Below, piece after piece: positions 1-12,445 of a stretch of DNA of 64,000 nucleotides. Position 1 is the stretch's first letter, and each line of letters opens with the position of its first letter. Location of the stretch: the NCBI GenBank assembly GCA_029204225.1, contig CM055110.1, positions 911,050 to 975,049 on the forward strand, read 5' to 3'. This DNA is from Diphasiastrum complanatum (lineage: Eukaryota > Streptophyta > Lycopodiopsida > Lycopodiales > Lycopodiaceae). The position numbers and the translations under genes are program-made. The notes under the pieces were generated by a model, which saw only the letters and a list, made by a program, of their open reading frames with translations, was not told the DNA's origin and did no database searches.

Positions 1-2
1 GT

Positions 3-955
3 TATAGTTTTTTAGATGGATTCTCAGGTTATAACCAAGTTTTTATAAAAGAGGAAGATAGATCCAAAACAACTTTCACCACTGATTGGGGGACGTACAC
101 ATATACACGAATGTCCTTTGGTCTTTGTAATGCACCTGCCACATTCCAACGTATGATGACGAATATTTTTCAAAAAAAATTTAGAAAGTTATTAGAAATT
201 TTTATGGATGACTTTTGTGTCTATTCATCAACTAAAAACCATGTAGATGCATTAGAGAAAACATTGAGAAGATGTCAAGAGACATCTCTTAAACTGCATC
301 CAGCTAAGTGTTACTTTGGGATGAGGGAAGGAATCCTTTCAAGAAATACAATTTCAAAGGATGGTATACAAGTCGACATCAAAAAAATAAAAATGATTTT
401 AGAATTATTAGAACCAGCCAATTTAAGAGAGCTTAGAGCTTTTCTAGGTCATGTATGTTACTATCGGAGGATAATTAAAGATTATGCTATAATGGTAACT
501 CCTTTAACAAGTTTATTAAAAAAATCTGTTGAGTATTATTAAACACAAGACCATCAGAAAGCTTTTGATCAATTGAAACAGTCATTAGTAGAAGCCACTG
601 GGGTTAGACCTCCAAATTAGGCTAAAAAGTTCCATGTATATGCAGACACATCATCGTTTGCGATAGGTGTGATTCTTAGTCAGAAAGATGACCAAAATAT
701 AGATTATCCAATTTACTATGCGGGAAGGCAACTTTCTGCATCAGAAAAGAATTATTCCTCTACAGAGTGAGAAGCATTAGGGATGGTTTATTCAATAAAG
801 AAATTTAGACATTACCTTTTAGGATACCCTTTTGTTTTTCATGTAGATCACTACGCATTAAAACATTTATTGAATAAACCTGATCTTTCGGGGAGGATAG
901 CTAGATGGGTATTATTATTAGATGAGTTTAATTATGAAGTAGAATTAAGAAGAGC
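3..955 (+). pseudogene. Gypsy reverse transcriptase and RNase H, broken
   Basis: The reading frame opens at base 3 with the palm motif FSGYNQV, followed by MSFGLCNAPATFQRMM and the catalytic box FMDD at 201-212, the gypsy form of YxDD. The connection segment FLGHVCYYRR follows, and then an RNase H with a YADTSSFAIGV-like first aspartate region and ending in DEFNYEVEL. In-frame stops lie at about 540, 618 and 768. A one-base frame change occurs at about 955, just before the DHQNADYISRL segment that ends RNase H. Family assignment is firm; the copy cannot be functional. Confidence 0.88.
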
Positions 956-1930
956 AAGGATCATCAAAATGCTGATTACATATCCCGCCTCCAAACAAAA
1001 AACCAGTTAGAACCTATTTTTGATGAATTTCCAGATGAACATATAATGAGTATTCAATCAAAAACATCAATTTATAGGGACGTTATTAATTTTTTACAGG
1101 ACCAGATATATCTTGGACATTTTAATAAACAACAAAAAACTATTTTTCTTTCTAAGCTAGGACCTTACACGATTGTAAATAGTATATTGTATAAATTAGG
1201 AGCTGACGATAGTCTCCGCCGATGTTTAGAACCAACTGAGACGACCGCTGTAATAAGTGCATTACATGAGGAAGATTCGGGGGGTCATTATGCTCTTAAA
1301 AACACTGCAAAATTTTTTCTTAATACTAAATATTGGTGGCCTACCGTCTATAGAGATGTTAAAATTTTCATCAAAAAATGTGATGCATGCCAGAGGATGG
1401 GGAAACCTAGCTTTGCGACACATTGGCCACTTACTCCAATTATCCCCTTAGCACCTTCTGAGAAGTGGGGGATAGATTTTGTAGGACCTATCAAACCGAC
1501 CACGCGTAAAACTTGTCGTCGTTACATACTTGTTGCCACGGACTATGCTACCAAGATGGTAGAGGCCGAAGCCACAATTGAGAACGATGCTAAGACTGTA
1601 GCAAAGTTTTTATTTCAAAACATTATCGCGCGATATGGTTGTCCCTAAGAACTCGTTAGCGATAGGGGAACCCATTTCCTTAATCAGACCATTGAAGCCA
1701 TATTGTCATATTTTTCTATTACACATCGCCAAACCACTCCATATAATCCAAAAGCAAATGGGCTTACGGAGCAGGCAAATGGAATTCTATGTAAAATTTT
1801 GAATAAAGTAACGGAAATACATTCTTCTGATTGGGATCATAAGTTATCATCTATCTTATGGGCATATAGAACTGCTGAAAAGATTACAACTAGGCAGACT
1901 CCATACTACCTTGTTCACTTATCTATCTAA
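956..1930 (+). pseudogene. Gypsy integrase, broken
   Basis: After the frame change the translation runs into an integrase. The HHCC zinc domain contains GGHYALKNTAKFF and CDACQRMGKP. The catalytic core shows WGIDFVGPI as the first Asp, VSDRGTHF as the second, and LTEQANG supplying the Glu. A stop at about 1646-1648 separates the zinc domain and first Asp from the rest. The core ends at the WAYRTAEK region near 1880, and no C-terminal domain is visible before copia sequence begins. This normally inserts element cDNA into the genome; here it is a relic. Confidence 0.88.
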
Positions 1931-1935
1931 TCAAC

Positions 1936-2503
1936 ACAAGATCAGATCTAAGCTATTAGATTGAGCCAATTTACGCAAGATCCTAGTGAAGAACATTGGA
2001 AGCTAGGAAACGAGTTTTGAGATATATCATTGGAACTCGAGATTTTGGCATATTGTATGAGGGATCATCAACTAACTTGTTTGGATTGTTAGATTTGGAC
2101 TTTGATGGAGATAAAATTTATAAGTGCTGATTTTATTTTCATAGGTGATGGAGCTATATCATGGATGTCAAAGAAACAAGCCACTATCTCATTGTCATCT
2201 AGTGAGGCCGAGTACAAAGCACTTACACATTGCACAAAGGAGATGGTATGGATCAAGAGGATGATCAAGGATCTTCACTTGATGGACTTTTCAGAGAGCC
2301 CAATCATTTTCTGTGACAACCTATCAGCCCAAAAGTTCATAACCAATCCTATCTTTCATGCTAGGAGCAATCATATTGAGGTGGCATATCACTTTGTGAG
2401 GGAGCAAGTATTGGCAAAGGAGGTAGAGCTTCAACATGTCTTTCCAAAGGAATGTGTAGCTGATATCTTTACCAAAGCATTGAGAAAATATGTGGTGGCC
2501 TAG
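1936..2503 (+). pseudogene. Ty1/copia RNase H fragment
   Basis: This is the 3' end of a copia pol. Frame-shifted pieces at 1950-2100 read LSQFTQDPSEEHW and RVLRYIIGTRDFGILY. A cleaner stretch from 2102 contains ISWMSKKQATISLSSSEAEY, FCDNLSAQKF, NPIFHARSNHIEVAYH and VADIFTKAL, all hallmarks of copia RNase H. The translation ends at a stop at 2501-2503. No polypurine tract or LTR is recognisable downstream. Only the C-terminal third of pol is present, so the rest was lost at the junction with the gypsy fragment. Confidence 0.87.
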
Positions 2504-3575
2504 TCGTTATAAATTTCCACAAAAATGATGAATTATGTAGTATAAAAGGTTTGATCGTTCCCCAAGAGAGAGAATAATCTCATCTTTTGCATGGTAAATG
2601 TATATATGATGGTAAACGGACTGGTATGCATAAAATTCACAACGGTTACTACAGCGACATAACTAGTTATCCAAAGATATTTGGGTAAATTGGCATCCAG
2701 GAACACCAATGATGAAATGTTTTGGTCAAGGTCTATAAATGTAAGGATTACTTTATCTTTCAGGCTCTTCAGGCATCAAGGAAACAGTCAGAACTGACAG
2801 CAACTAGCAATTTGATTTAGTAAGCAGAATCACATTAGCTAAGGATTCTTCTTAATCAAACACAGAGAATTAGTCTTTATCACAAAAAGCAAGCAAAACA
2901 GAGCCTCAAACAATCCCGTTATCTGAACACATAGCTCATTTAGAAATGAAAGAAGATCTGCTAAGAAATGATGCTTAACAGCTTCGGCTAATACCCTACA
3001 CACATTAGTCACAATTGCTACATGCTGGTGTCGCCTGAAAATCCATGTTAGAATAATTGAAATTCAGTATAATATAAGAAATGTGTGTGACGCAAACAGA
3101 ACAGTATCACAATCATCCACAGATCATACAGAGTGTGTTCGCACATATGATAAGAAGTAATTCTATGAAAGATAGCAGAAGGAAAAGAATGCTCAAGCTA
3201 TAGGAACTCGCTCTTCACTCTATTGATACTTAACTTCGCGTAGAAATGCGTCAGTACAATGGCACGAAGTGTCGACCTTATAGGAACGATTACCGGCCTC
3301 AATGTCGTTTACGAACCGTTAAATGTCGATTCTGGACTTCTATTGCATCTATTTAGAACGTCGCAACTTCTACTTAAAATATGAATTTACAAAGTGCGAA
3401 ATAGGCCTTTACATGTATTTAGGCACTATAGCACATTTTACGTATATGGAAATTGAAATTTTTTACAATATATGACATAACTCGGATAATGTGAAATCAT
3501 AAGTCTCCACATATCCCCTTCCTCAACTGTGCAGTGGCTCGCCAACAATCTGATTTACATCGTTCTTTGTCGCTT
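2504..3575. other. Intergenic stretch, no supported feature
   Basis: No reading frame with recognisable content, RNA gene or clear repeat pair is visible here. It may include the remains of the copia 3' LTR, but no second copy lies in the window to prove it. Confidence 0.5.
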
Positions 3576-5674
3576 TCAGCTAGCTGGCTTGCTGTGGAAA
3601 ATTGCCTTGGCTCGGGCTTCATTCTCTTCGTTTTTCTGCTCCAATGTCAGCCCTTTTGTTGCCAGGAAATAGTTATTCTTCTGGTTATAGTCTTCTTGAA
3701 ATGATAAATTTGGATAGCCACCCATTCCTTGATTGTCGATTGGTGCAAGGGGGTTATCAATTAATGTATTATTTACAAGATGTGTATACCAACTATCCTT
3801 GGTCAGGATTTCAGACATCTCGACAGAAGGGACAATTGGTGAAAGTGCAGCATATGTATATTCATAAAATTTCGCTTTAATATACAGTTGTTGAACAGAT
3901 AGAGGTCATAAGAAATGAGCGAAGCAATATTTACATGGTTGTAAGTGTGGTATGGTCTAGTTTTTGGGTTAGTGGAGTGAAGTATATTATTTGTTTTTAC
4001 TTCCTCCAAATAACGAGAGTAGTTAGCTTCCCAATCTGTGTAGATTTCTCACAGATCAGGGAATAGTAATTGGTGAGTAACTCGAGAAGAAACAGATTTA
4101 GAGTTAGTAACAACTTCTTTCACATCAAAAATGTTAATTGATTCTAGCTTATTTAGGTACTCATCCAATGATGGAAAAATATTATTCTCAAATGTCCTTA
4201 GGTATTCTAAGATGTATATATACAAGGATCCTGCGATCGCATGAATATAGATAGTTTGCACATTGAACTTGTTCTGAACAATGGCAAGGGCAGGGATTCC
4301 TTTTTGATGTACAGTTAGTCTAGACCATAAAGTATTTATATTAGAAAAGGTCCAACGGTTTTCCCATTGTTCCTTTGTGTAACCAAAAAGTTTAGATAAA
4401 AAAAGGTAATCCATCCTCCATTGGAGTTCTGGACTACAAAAAGGTAGAATAAAAAATGTCAGTTCATGATGACATGTCTGAAATTTTGACCTTAGTAGTG
4501 AGTAGACAATCTTGTTTTTCTTCGTAAGTACTGCACTTGGTGATGCCTGGGATTGGTATGGAATGACGCTTAATGCCCCAGGTTGGACTTCAGCAGCCTG
4601 TACCTCTGTAGCCTCCATGGTTTCAGTCTGTGTTTCTTGATTTTTCTGGACTTGGCTACAACTGATATCTGTTTGGATGGCCTTTTCTGACATTACTGAT
4701 GCTGGCTCATCTGTTTGCGTCTCCTGATTTTGTCCTTGTCCAGGTTCTTCCGCATCAGAGATTTGCATTTGGCCTGATTGGAATCTGGTCTCTTCTAGTT
4801 CTTCCTTCAACTTCTCATAGCACTCATCTACGGCTGCAGATATTGCATCTGGAAGGTCTGGATCATCCGCTCTTGGATTCCCTTCCACGCTATTGGATCA
4901 ATTCGGTACTTGCCATGAGATAAGCAGGCATCGAGTGTGACTTCGGCGCTAATTCGCCAGAGTATTGCCTCTTCGGCCTGTTTTTTGTATATCTGATTGT
5001 CTTTCTTTAGCATCTCTACAAAATTTTACAGTTGGACAATTGACTCCTGAGCACTACTGAGTACATTGCTCAATTTTGCATTGCTACTTTGAAGAGTGGA
5101 TCGTGTTCGTCTTTCTTCCTGCAAGGAAGCCCGCAGGGTCTGAAGTTGTTGTTTGAGAAGGATGTTCTCATTTTCAAAAGCGTTGGACTGCTCCTGCATT
5201 TCTTCCAACACTTCAAGTGTGGCATCCTGCCTTGCTTTTGTTTCTTCTAGCTCTGTCTCTTTCCTGCTCAGCTCTGCATTGGCTGCTTTGAGCTCCTCAT
5301 TTCTATAGGCCAGCTGAGCCTTAGTTTCGCTCAGCTCTACATCTATTTGGGTGAGGTCTGTTCGGACTCTTTCATACTTGGACCCCAGTTTTCTGGATAC
5401 CTTTTCCAAGCTGGCAAGGTGCTGTATAGTTGTCCGAGTATCTGGCAGTAGTGTTCCAAAAACCTGTTGATATAACTTGGCATCGAGGATCGCTTTTGCT
5501 ACCCTGATGGTCCTTAGAAAGTTGCTCTGCTCCTTGTGGTTCTGGTTCTTGTGGTATTTCAGTCTGATTTTGCTCTTGATCAACAATGTTCTCTGTCTCT
5601 TCTTCCATGTCCTCATTTCCTTCTGGGCTGGTCAGTGGTGTATACTGGGGCGATGGCCTTAGTGCTTTCAACAT
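3576..5674 (-). pseudogene. Eroded coiled-coil protein gene, unknown family
   Basis: Consecutive minus-strand frames join into one protein of about 700 residues. It starts at ATG 5674 with an acidic Glu/Gln/Pro-rich N-terminus. A frame change near 5500 leads into a long heptad-rich coiled coil (LEETKARQDATLEVLEEMQ and neighbours, about 5400-5040). After an in-frame TAA at about 5026 the same frame continues (EMLKKDNQIYKKQAEEA). A further frame change near 4885 leads to a Gln/Thr-rich linker with repeated QETQT and a hydrophobic C-terminal domain (LQWRMDYLFLSKLFGYTKEQW). A TGA at about 4049 and a frame change near 3890 precede the last piece, ending at 3576. I do not recognise the family. At least five lesions argue for a pseudogene. 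Introns could explain some breaks, but I see no convincing splice sites. Confidence 0.5.
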
Positions 5675-8600
5675 TGTTTTCTATTTTCGCACTCCTTTTG
5701 ACAGGGGACTGGTTGCCTTGAAGAAATCCCAAGTCATGAGTGCTCACCAGTAACGATACACGGAAAAACCGGCAAAGAGAAAAATCAACTCGCAACAAAT
5801 GGTCGGAAATTATGGGACAAGGTCAAGGAAACTGTAACAAAACTATAGGCAATTGCAAGTCGAAATGGCACTAGACAGCTTAAGCCATGGGCCATGGACA
5901 CGCAAATGGAAAATGCAAGTGGAGGCCAAAAGTGCGTAACAAAAATGTCCTACTTAAAAGTGGTAGGGGTTGACCACAATCAGCAATGAAGACAACCCGA
6001 TTAAGAAGAGTAATGAAGTAAGGTACTTACCACTTACACCACCACCAAGTGCAAAAGAAGAAAATGGCTCACACATGTGGTACCCTTGCACCCACCCATG
6101 GCCCCAATCCATCTTTTCCAAAACGGAAAGGGTACCACTTGTGGTCAAATCACAATTAACAGCCATGTAGATGAGAGGACACCTTTCATGAAAGTCTTGA
6201 AGAATGAAAGTATGAAATTTTGAAGGGGAAGGTGTGAGAGATGCATATAAAAGGAGAGACCTTTTTTTGCATTGAGGTAGAAGGATGATGAGGGAGAACT
6301 TTTGTTTTGGCACTCACGTGGTGGAGGAGGAAAAAGGGAGAGAGAATGGTTTTTACCTTGATTGCTAGGAGGCGTTTGTATTGAGAGAGATGTAGGTGAT
6401 GAGTGTTGGTGAGGTGGTTTGTCTCTTGTTATGGGATGGATATAGTTTATAGTATGTGGAGAGACTTTATCTTTATGAAGAGTTTGTTAGTGTGAGAGTG
6501 CCTGCTGATCCAGAATTGGATAGATACTTCAAACACTGAGGTTCCTATGCTCTTGACTAATCGAATCCAGAGCCTTCTGTCCACAGGCTCATTAGGACCT
6601 GCTAACATTCCAGCTATGGAGCTGTAGCTCACAATCATCTGGGAGCCCACTCATATCCAGACAGAAATGTAGTGTCTATCCACGCGACCCTGCTACGTGC
6701 TTGTAAGCATGTCATCTATCTCAGGGGCAGTCGCTGATATATCCTCATGAAAAAGAGGTAAACCTCATCCAGTGCCACAGGCAGATCCGCGGATGAATAC
6801 ACCCCACCTACACTGACGGTTACTGTTAGATGCTCATCCCATTTCTGCTTGTTGTGAGTCTCGTTCCAGAATCAAGAGGACCTGCATTGCTATGTTCCAG
6901 AGCAAAGGATCGCCTGCTACTCACTTCTCTTCACTGGCGCAGATCATTACCTGATGCATAATAGGATGCTCACGATGTAACATAGGCTGAAAATGATCAA
7001 TAAACCATGGCTGAATCTGCTGTCCACCATCTTCAAGAAAAAAACCAGCAGCTTGCCACTTTGAACACCCAAAAAATCTAGCAACATGCCACTTTGAACC
7101 AATGTACTAATTGACATGATTTTTCCCCCTCCTCCATTAGACAAAATGGCTTCAAAGAATGCTTGATTTCAGTCTTTTCCAAAACATTAACTTAAGAAGC
7201 TTGCTCATAAAATTCTTCACTAATGCATCCATCATTTGCAACTAGAGAGGAGAAAGCATGATGATGAATCCTTTATTTGGTACATCTTTAAAAGTGTTTC
7301 CCACCTCTAATCTCTATAAATGTCAATTTCTGCCAGTCGGAACTGACCAGCGGATTATGCCTATGTTGTAGCTGATCGTTGCCATCATCAAGTTACACGA
7401 TGCTGATTGTCAATGCGGCCTGTTGCCTGTTGCCTATGGAGTGTGAGCACTGAGCACTGACTATCTGACCTGCGTTGGAACATCATGAATCTATGATGCA
7501 AATCTAAGTCTATTGGAGCTCGCTTGATGGAGCTCGCTTGATTCCCTGCTAGCCAATGTTCTTGCTGCTAGAGGTCTCATGGCTTGACGGTTCTTTGGGG
7601 CCCCCGGTTTTCCTTTTTCCACATAAGGTATACTTCTTGAATCCTCTCCAAAGCACAATTTTTAATTATTTTTAAGTTCTTGGGTTGTGTGATATGAAGT
7701 CGTTTTGTGAAATATCGTCAGCATCGCTAACCTGGCACCACTTGAAATTGTCTTGGCTACGTTCTAATTAGCATTGTTATGGATTTTTCTGATGATGATC
7801 TTGTTAACTACCATGCTAATTGTATCTCCTCACGTTATGCTCATGATTATCAAAGATTGAAAGTTTTATTGGAAAGGCACATTTGACACTGTACTTGGTA
7901 GTGAGCCAGTTTTTGCCTGCTTGATTCACTAGCTCGGCCTCTTTGAAACACAAGAGCGGGCTGTCACCGTACGTGGTTGAAATACACCACCTCGGTTAGG
8001 GGTCAGTATAGTCACCTCCAACGTTGGAAGTGCCTAGCGAAATACCTAGGCCTGACGCTTGACAAAATACCACCGCCTATCAAACAAAGCGGCGCATATA
8101 ATTGGCACCCTCACACTGCACGAAACTAATTATGATATTATAGCCTAATCATTTGATGACTATTTGCTTATTTCACCCTGACCGGTTGAATACTTAGTGA
8201 CAAATTACTAAAAATACCCGGCAACAGATGATGACTTCATTTCATTTGACCTATGATTGCTAATTGAGTACCCCTATGGAAATCTCTATAACATTTGTAA
8301 GTAATTACACTCGCGTGACCTCTAGCCGTGAATCTCGACCATTGTGAAGTACCAAAGATACTGGCATAAGCAATACTACCCAGAATCGTACCCTGAGTCA
8401 TAGATATGATCTCATCTTGACAATAGTAGGTGCCTCTAGAGACCTAAGATGGGGGATGCACCGAACAGCTTCCTTTCTCATGAGGGGTTAGAGCCTTGAA
8501 CATAATGGATGAGTATCAATTCCACCCTACATTAGGGGATGTCTGTCAATTGATTCGGGAAGGAGCCACACACTATTATTTCTATACCCCAGCGCTCCAC

Positions 8601-9930
8601 CCTCACTTACAGGTAGGAAATACTATATTTAGGATACAACATTGCGGGGGTTATAGTTATTTCGAAACCTATGAGTTCATTATCGATGGGCTCTGGCATC
8701 TAACTTACGCCGTTTTCACCGACTATAAAGACCCACCCAGCCTTTCATACCATTCAGATCGCCAGTGCAGTCACCCGGACTAGCTGGCAGTACCAATAGA
8801 CCTCCAGAATTGGATCCACCAGAAACTGAGAGGCACAAAGACAATAGTGATGGCCCCTCTACGGATGTCTACATAGAGGGGTGGACAATCTAGAGGACGA
8901 AAAGTCTAGGCCTCAAGACCGATAGGACTGAGATTGCAATTACACCTCCCTGCAGCCGTGCCTCTGGGGGCCTGGAAAACCCTCATTGGCTGGGGAGCAC
9001 GGGGTGGTTGAGATGGCCCTCAAGATTGGAAGCGACATTCCCCAATCACTCGCGTAAGGGCAGTGTGGGGCCTTTCTCTGTAGGACTTCCTGGCGAGAAT
9101 TTCCCCTATCAACCACTTTAAATTCCTATTGTAGCAAAACTTTGAAATAGGTGCATTCAAATTAAAATTCCTTATGTAGACAAGTCTACCATTCTTTTAG
9201 ATTATTTTTGGAGTAATTTTGATCCTTTTGTGGTAATTGTAATGATGCTTTGGATTGATGATCAAAAGATTTATATGTTGAATCCATTATTTTCTACGAT
9301 CTTGTTGGTTTACTAAATTTAGATATGTCATGACTCATCTTTTGGAAGACAATATCAATTTTTTTTCATAATAGAAGAGTTTGACTTACTTCATATCATG
9401 AACATCATGTTGTCTTATCATACTCTATTCGGCACAGAGCATCTAACACGACATAGTGTGTCCTAAGTGGTCGGATATATGAAATGTTTGGAGACGTAAG
9501 ACAATACTATACTGGAGAAAAATGGCTGAAACATAAGAATAAGTGGTAAAATCTGATTTTTTTAGCAACATGTTGAATTTTTTTTAATAATTGGTTAGTC
9601 ATGTTCTCCATTCCCTTGAGTAAGAATATTAAAACTAGTTATAAACATGATGACAAAAAAAATAAAATGATTTGAAGACCCATTTTTTTAAAATTTATTA
9701 AATTTTCTCAAAAGTATCCAAATTTAAAATGCTTCAAATAAATATATTGTAATGGTAAAAAAATGTTGTATTTTGCAAGAAAATAATCTAAGCTACAAAA
9801 ATTTGGTCAATAGATTATAAATAACTTCAAATTAGTTTCTATTAAATAATAATATTATCTAAAATAAAATCATTAGATACACAACCACTAAAATACCTAA
9901 AAAATATTTTTTGCTTACTAAAAACAAAAG
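5675..9930. other. Long intergenic stretch without supported genes
   Basis: Only short isolated reading frames occur. A minus-strand piece at 6650-6447 reads like real protein (SYSSIAGMLAGPNEPVDRRL) and may be a small relic of an unknown coding sequence, but its surroundings are full of stops. A plus-strand frame of 95 codons at 8496-8783 has no recognisable motif. Near 7045-7105 a phrase containing GCCACTTTGAAC occurs twice. The last 500 bases, before 9930, are very A+T rich. Confidence 0.4.
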
Positions 9931-11365
9931 TTATAGTTTTTTTTTGGTGAATTTTCCATCTAGGGCGGTAGGGTCAGCCCGATCTGGTGATGCTACAAAA
10001 ACTGTTTGTACAAATGCGTCATCAGGAAGCAGTTGGCTGCCCTCAGCAACCTTTGGCGAAGCGGGTAGGGTGTGAAAAACAACTGTGAAAATAGGGGCGA
10101 GGACGGTTTGTTCGAACGAGATGATGGGAGGAACAGTGGGGAACTGAAGGGTGGTGTGGAGTATGGAAGAAGGTGAGGATGGAGTGGAAAGTGTCTGGCG
10201 TGGGGGTGAAAATTTGATAGCTTGCATCCATGCCAGAGTGTCGGGGGACAATTGCGAATCAGAAGGGTTGAATGTGTGAGGAGCAACAGTGGTGGCAGGA
10301 GTAATGGAGGATGCGATGGTGATGGATGAAGCAGTGGACATTGGAAGAGAAGTAGGAGTGGTATCAACAGAAGAAATGGGGATGGAGACAGAAACAGATG
10401 TGGATGGAATAAGAAGAGAGGTAGCGACAATAGTAATTGGAGTGGGGGGTTGCACGGAAGGAGAAGTGGTGGTGGTTGATGGAGTAGTTAGTGCAGCAGT
10501 GGAGACACGTCGTCGGGTAACAGGTGGAGATGTGGATGTAGAGGCAGCGCCACGCATTCGTTTGCTGGCCGTTGTGTTAATGACTGCAGGTTGGGATGAG
10601 GTAGATGCTTGAGATGGTGAGTAAAGGTTAGATGTGGCACAAGGGTATATAGGAGGGATGAGCGTTGGAAACCGTGCACTTTCTCCTCGAGAAGTGCACA
10701 GACAAAGTTACACAACAGGGGGCCTGCTTCGATTTGCTCATGGTTGTTGGGTTTGATGGTTTGTTATTTCTTGAATAAGAAAGTTATACTAGTCGTATGG
10801 CGCAACAGAGGGATTAGGGAATATCAGAAAGGATTCCACTATCTGACTCAGTAGCGTAGATTGGATTATGTCCTTGTGAAATATTGAAATAACTAGAAAG
10901 TTATTCAACAGATGCACAGCTGTCTGAATGACGGGTTCTGTGATAGCTTCTATCAGGTAACCATTGTTAGTCTGGATGGAGATTAATGGTGTGGTTTGGG
11001 TGACGAATGGTTTGATCAGAGCTTTCGCGTGACGATGGGAGATGGGTTGACGATCACCGGACATAATGCCAACGGTGGTCATTGAGTCGACGTTAATCCT
11101 GATCTTGTACGTGGTACCTTGGTACAGGAAGTGGAAACGAGCCTTGTCCTCATCCCAGGTGGCATAAGCATGAAGGGCGAGGCCCATGCTAATTTCAGAA
11201 TGGAAGAGCGCCGAGTAAAAACTCATTGCTTCAAGGAGGGGTCGGCTGTCTGCAGCCATGGTTGGATCAAAGTGCCAAAGGGTAGAGGCCAAATCTGCGT
11301 GGCCTCGGGGATGTCATGCTGGATCACCTGTCTGGCGCTAGAGTCTTCAGAGGATGAGGAGGCCA
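9931..11365 (-). pseudogene. Eroded reading frame with Ser/Thr/Pro-rich tail, possibly gag-like
   Basis: A minus-strand protein appears to begin at ATG 11365 with a Ser-rich leader. After a one-base frame change near 11310 it continues as a folded-looking domain (SFYSALFHSEISMGLALHAY, then KALIKPFVTQTTPLISIQ) to a stop at 10789. Farther on, from about 10620 to 9931, comes a Ser/Thr/Pro-rich, low-complexity C-terminus with a basic patch VTRRRVS. I do not recognise the family. A globular domain followed by a long disordered tail, with a repeat-bearing leader at 11.7-12.0 kb, resembles the first open reading frame of a plant retrotransposon. That is inference only. Confidence 0.35.
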
Positions 11366-11730
11366 TGTTAGCAATGATGATTAGTGGTCGAAAAAAGTCG
11401 AAAAAGTAGAAAATGGTGGAAAATGGAAGGAAACAGTAGAAAACTAAGAATAATGAGTGTTGGATGACAATGATTGTAGTTCAGAGCGCAGATTGGTGTT
11501 TGATATGAGCAGATGACAGCTAGTAAGAAGTTTGGTTGAAAACAAAAAACTTGGTATTTTCAGTGGAAATTTCGGCAGAGCTTCGCTAGCAAAGGTGACA
11601 AATGAGTCGAATTCAACCCTTATGTAGTGGAATTTAGAGTGCGTATTAGGTGAAACTCACTTTTCCTTGCCCAGTTCCACCCAAATTTTGGCAGGCACCT
11701 TCTTCACAAAATTCTAAGACCTCAGAGAAG

Positions 11731-12012
11731 TCTGCGAGAGTTCAGAAGGTGATTTGATTGCTATGTGAAGGTTATGTGAGGGTTCAGGCTATCTGCGAGG
11801 GTTCAACTCTCGCAGGAAGTGATCTCTCGCACAACTTGTTCCTGTGATTGGAATTTCAAGATCAGACCATGTAGACAGGCTAATTTCACTGTTTTGATTC
11901 CATTTAGACACCTTGCGAGAGTTGGTAAGTTGATCTTGATGCTCTGCGAGGGTTCTGAAAATTTTGCTTCTGGGAACTCTCGCATACACTAAAACATGAG
12001 AACTCCCGTAAA
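11731..12012. repeat. Cluster of short GCGAGAGTTC motifs in both orientations
   Basis: The motif TGCGAGRGTTC, or its reverse complement GAACTCTCGCA, recurs at about 11731, 11774, 11792, 11805, 11912, 11943 and 11974, with a weaker form at 12001. Spacing is irregular. The field lies upstream of the minus-strand frame at 9931-11365 and downstream of the G1 pol end. Facing copies could form small hairpins. Confidence 0.6.
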
Positions 12013-12445
12013 GATTTCATGGATGCATCTAGGTCAGATCTGGTGACTGTCCAATTTTCAAGAGCTATCTCCCAGGGGATCTCCAAAAATAATGAAAAAA
12101 ATGCTCCTTCAGAGTATTTTTTTACGGGATTTCGAGATTTTTTGATTTTTAACTTTTTTAAACTGGTAATTAGCCTTATCTAGGCTTGATCTGACTGTTG
12201 GTAGTGCTCTTGAAGTTTTGATGGATTCTTGGTAGTAGATCCCTCAGTCAATCTGATGATCTGCTTCCTTTTTTACCCTATTAGGATCTGGATCCTCCTT
12301 GAACTCTGATATATTTCTCCGATCCTGCCAGATCTGGCTGAATCTTGATGGATTTAGCTTGATTTAGCTTCATCTCCTTAGATCTAACGGTAATGGCTGA
12401 GCAGATAAGCTTTTTGTAACGTGTCACCCCCAATCTGGATCTGTC

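Larger units (their letters stand above)
1..1935 (+). mobile_element. Ty3/gypsy retrotransposon pol remnant, left-truncated
   Basis: This is a fragment of a Ty3/gypsy LTR retrotransposon read on the plus strand in the order reverse transcriptase, RNase H, integrase, which is the gypsy order. It enters from the left edge inside the reverse transcriptase palm and stops after the integrase core near 1930, where copia-type coding sequence takes over abruptly. No LTR is visible. Several in-frame stops and one frameshift show that it is dead. The abrupt switch of superfamily at about 1930 suggests nested insertion or illegitimate recombination. Confidence 0.9.

Noticed and set aside
5954-6313. 119-codon minus-strand frame
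   Set aside because: No recognisable motif, hydrophobic biased composition and no homologous partner in the window; probably chance.
8496-8783. 95-codon plus-strand frame
   Set aside because: Isolated, with no motif, splice context or repeat partner; not enough to call a gene.
10289-10612. Plus-strand Val/Glu-rich frame
   Set aside because: Antisense of the Ser/Thr/Pro-rich minus-strand frame; composition is a by-product.
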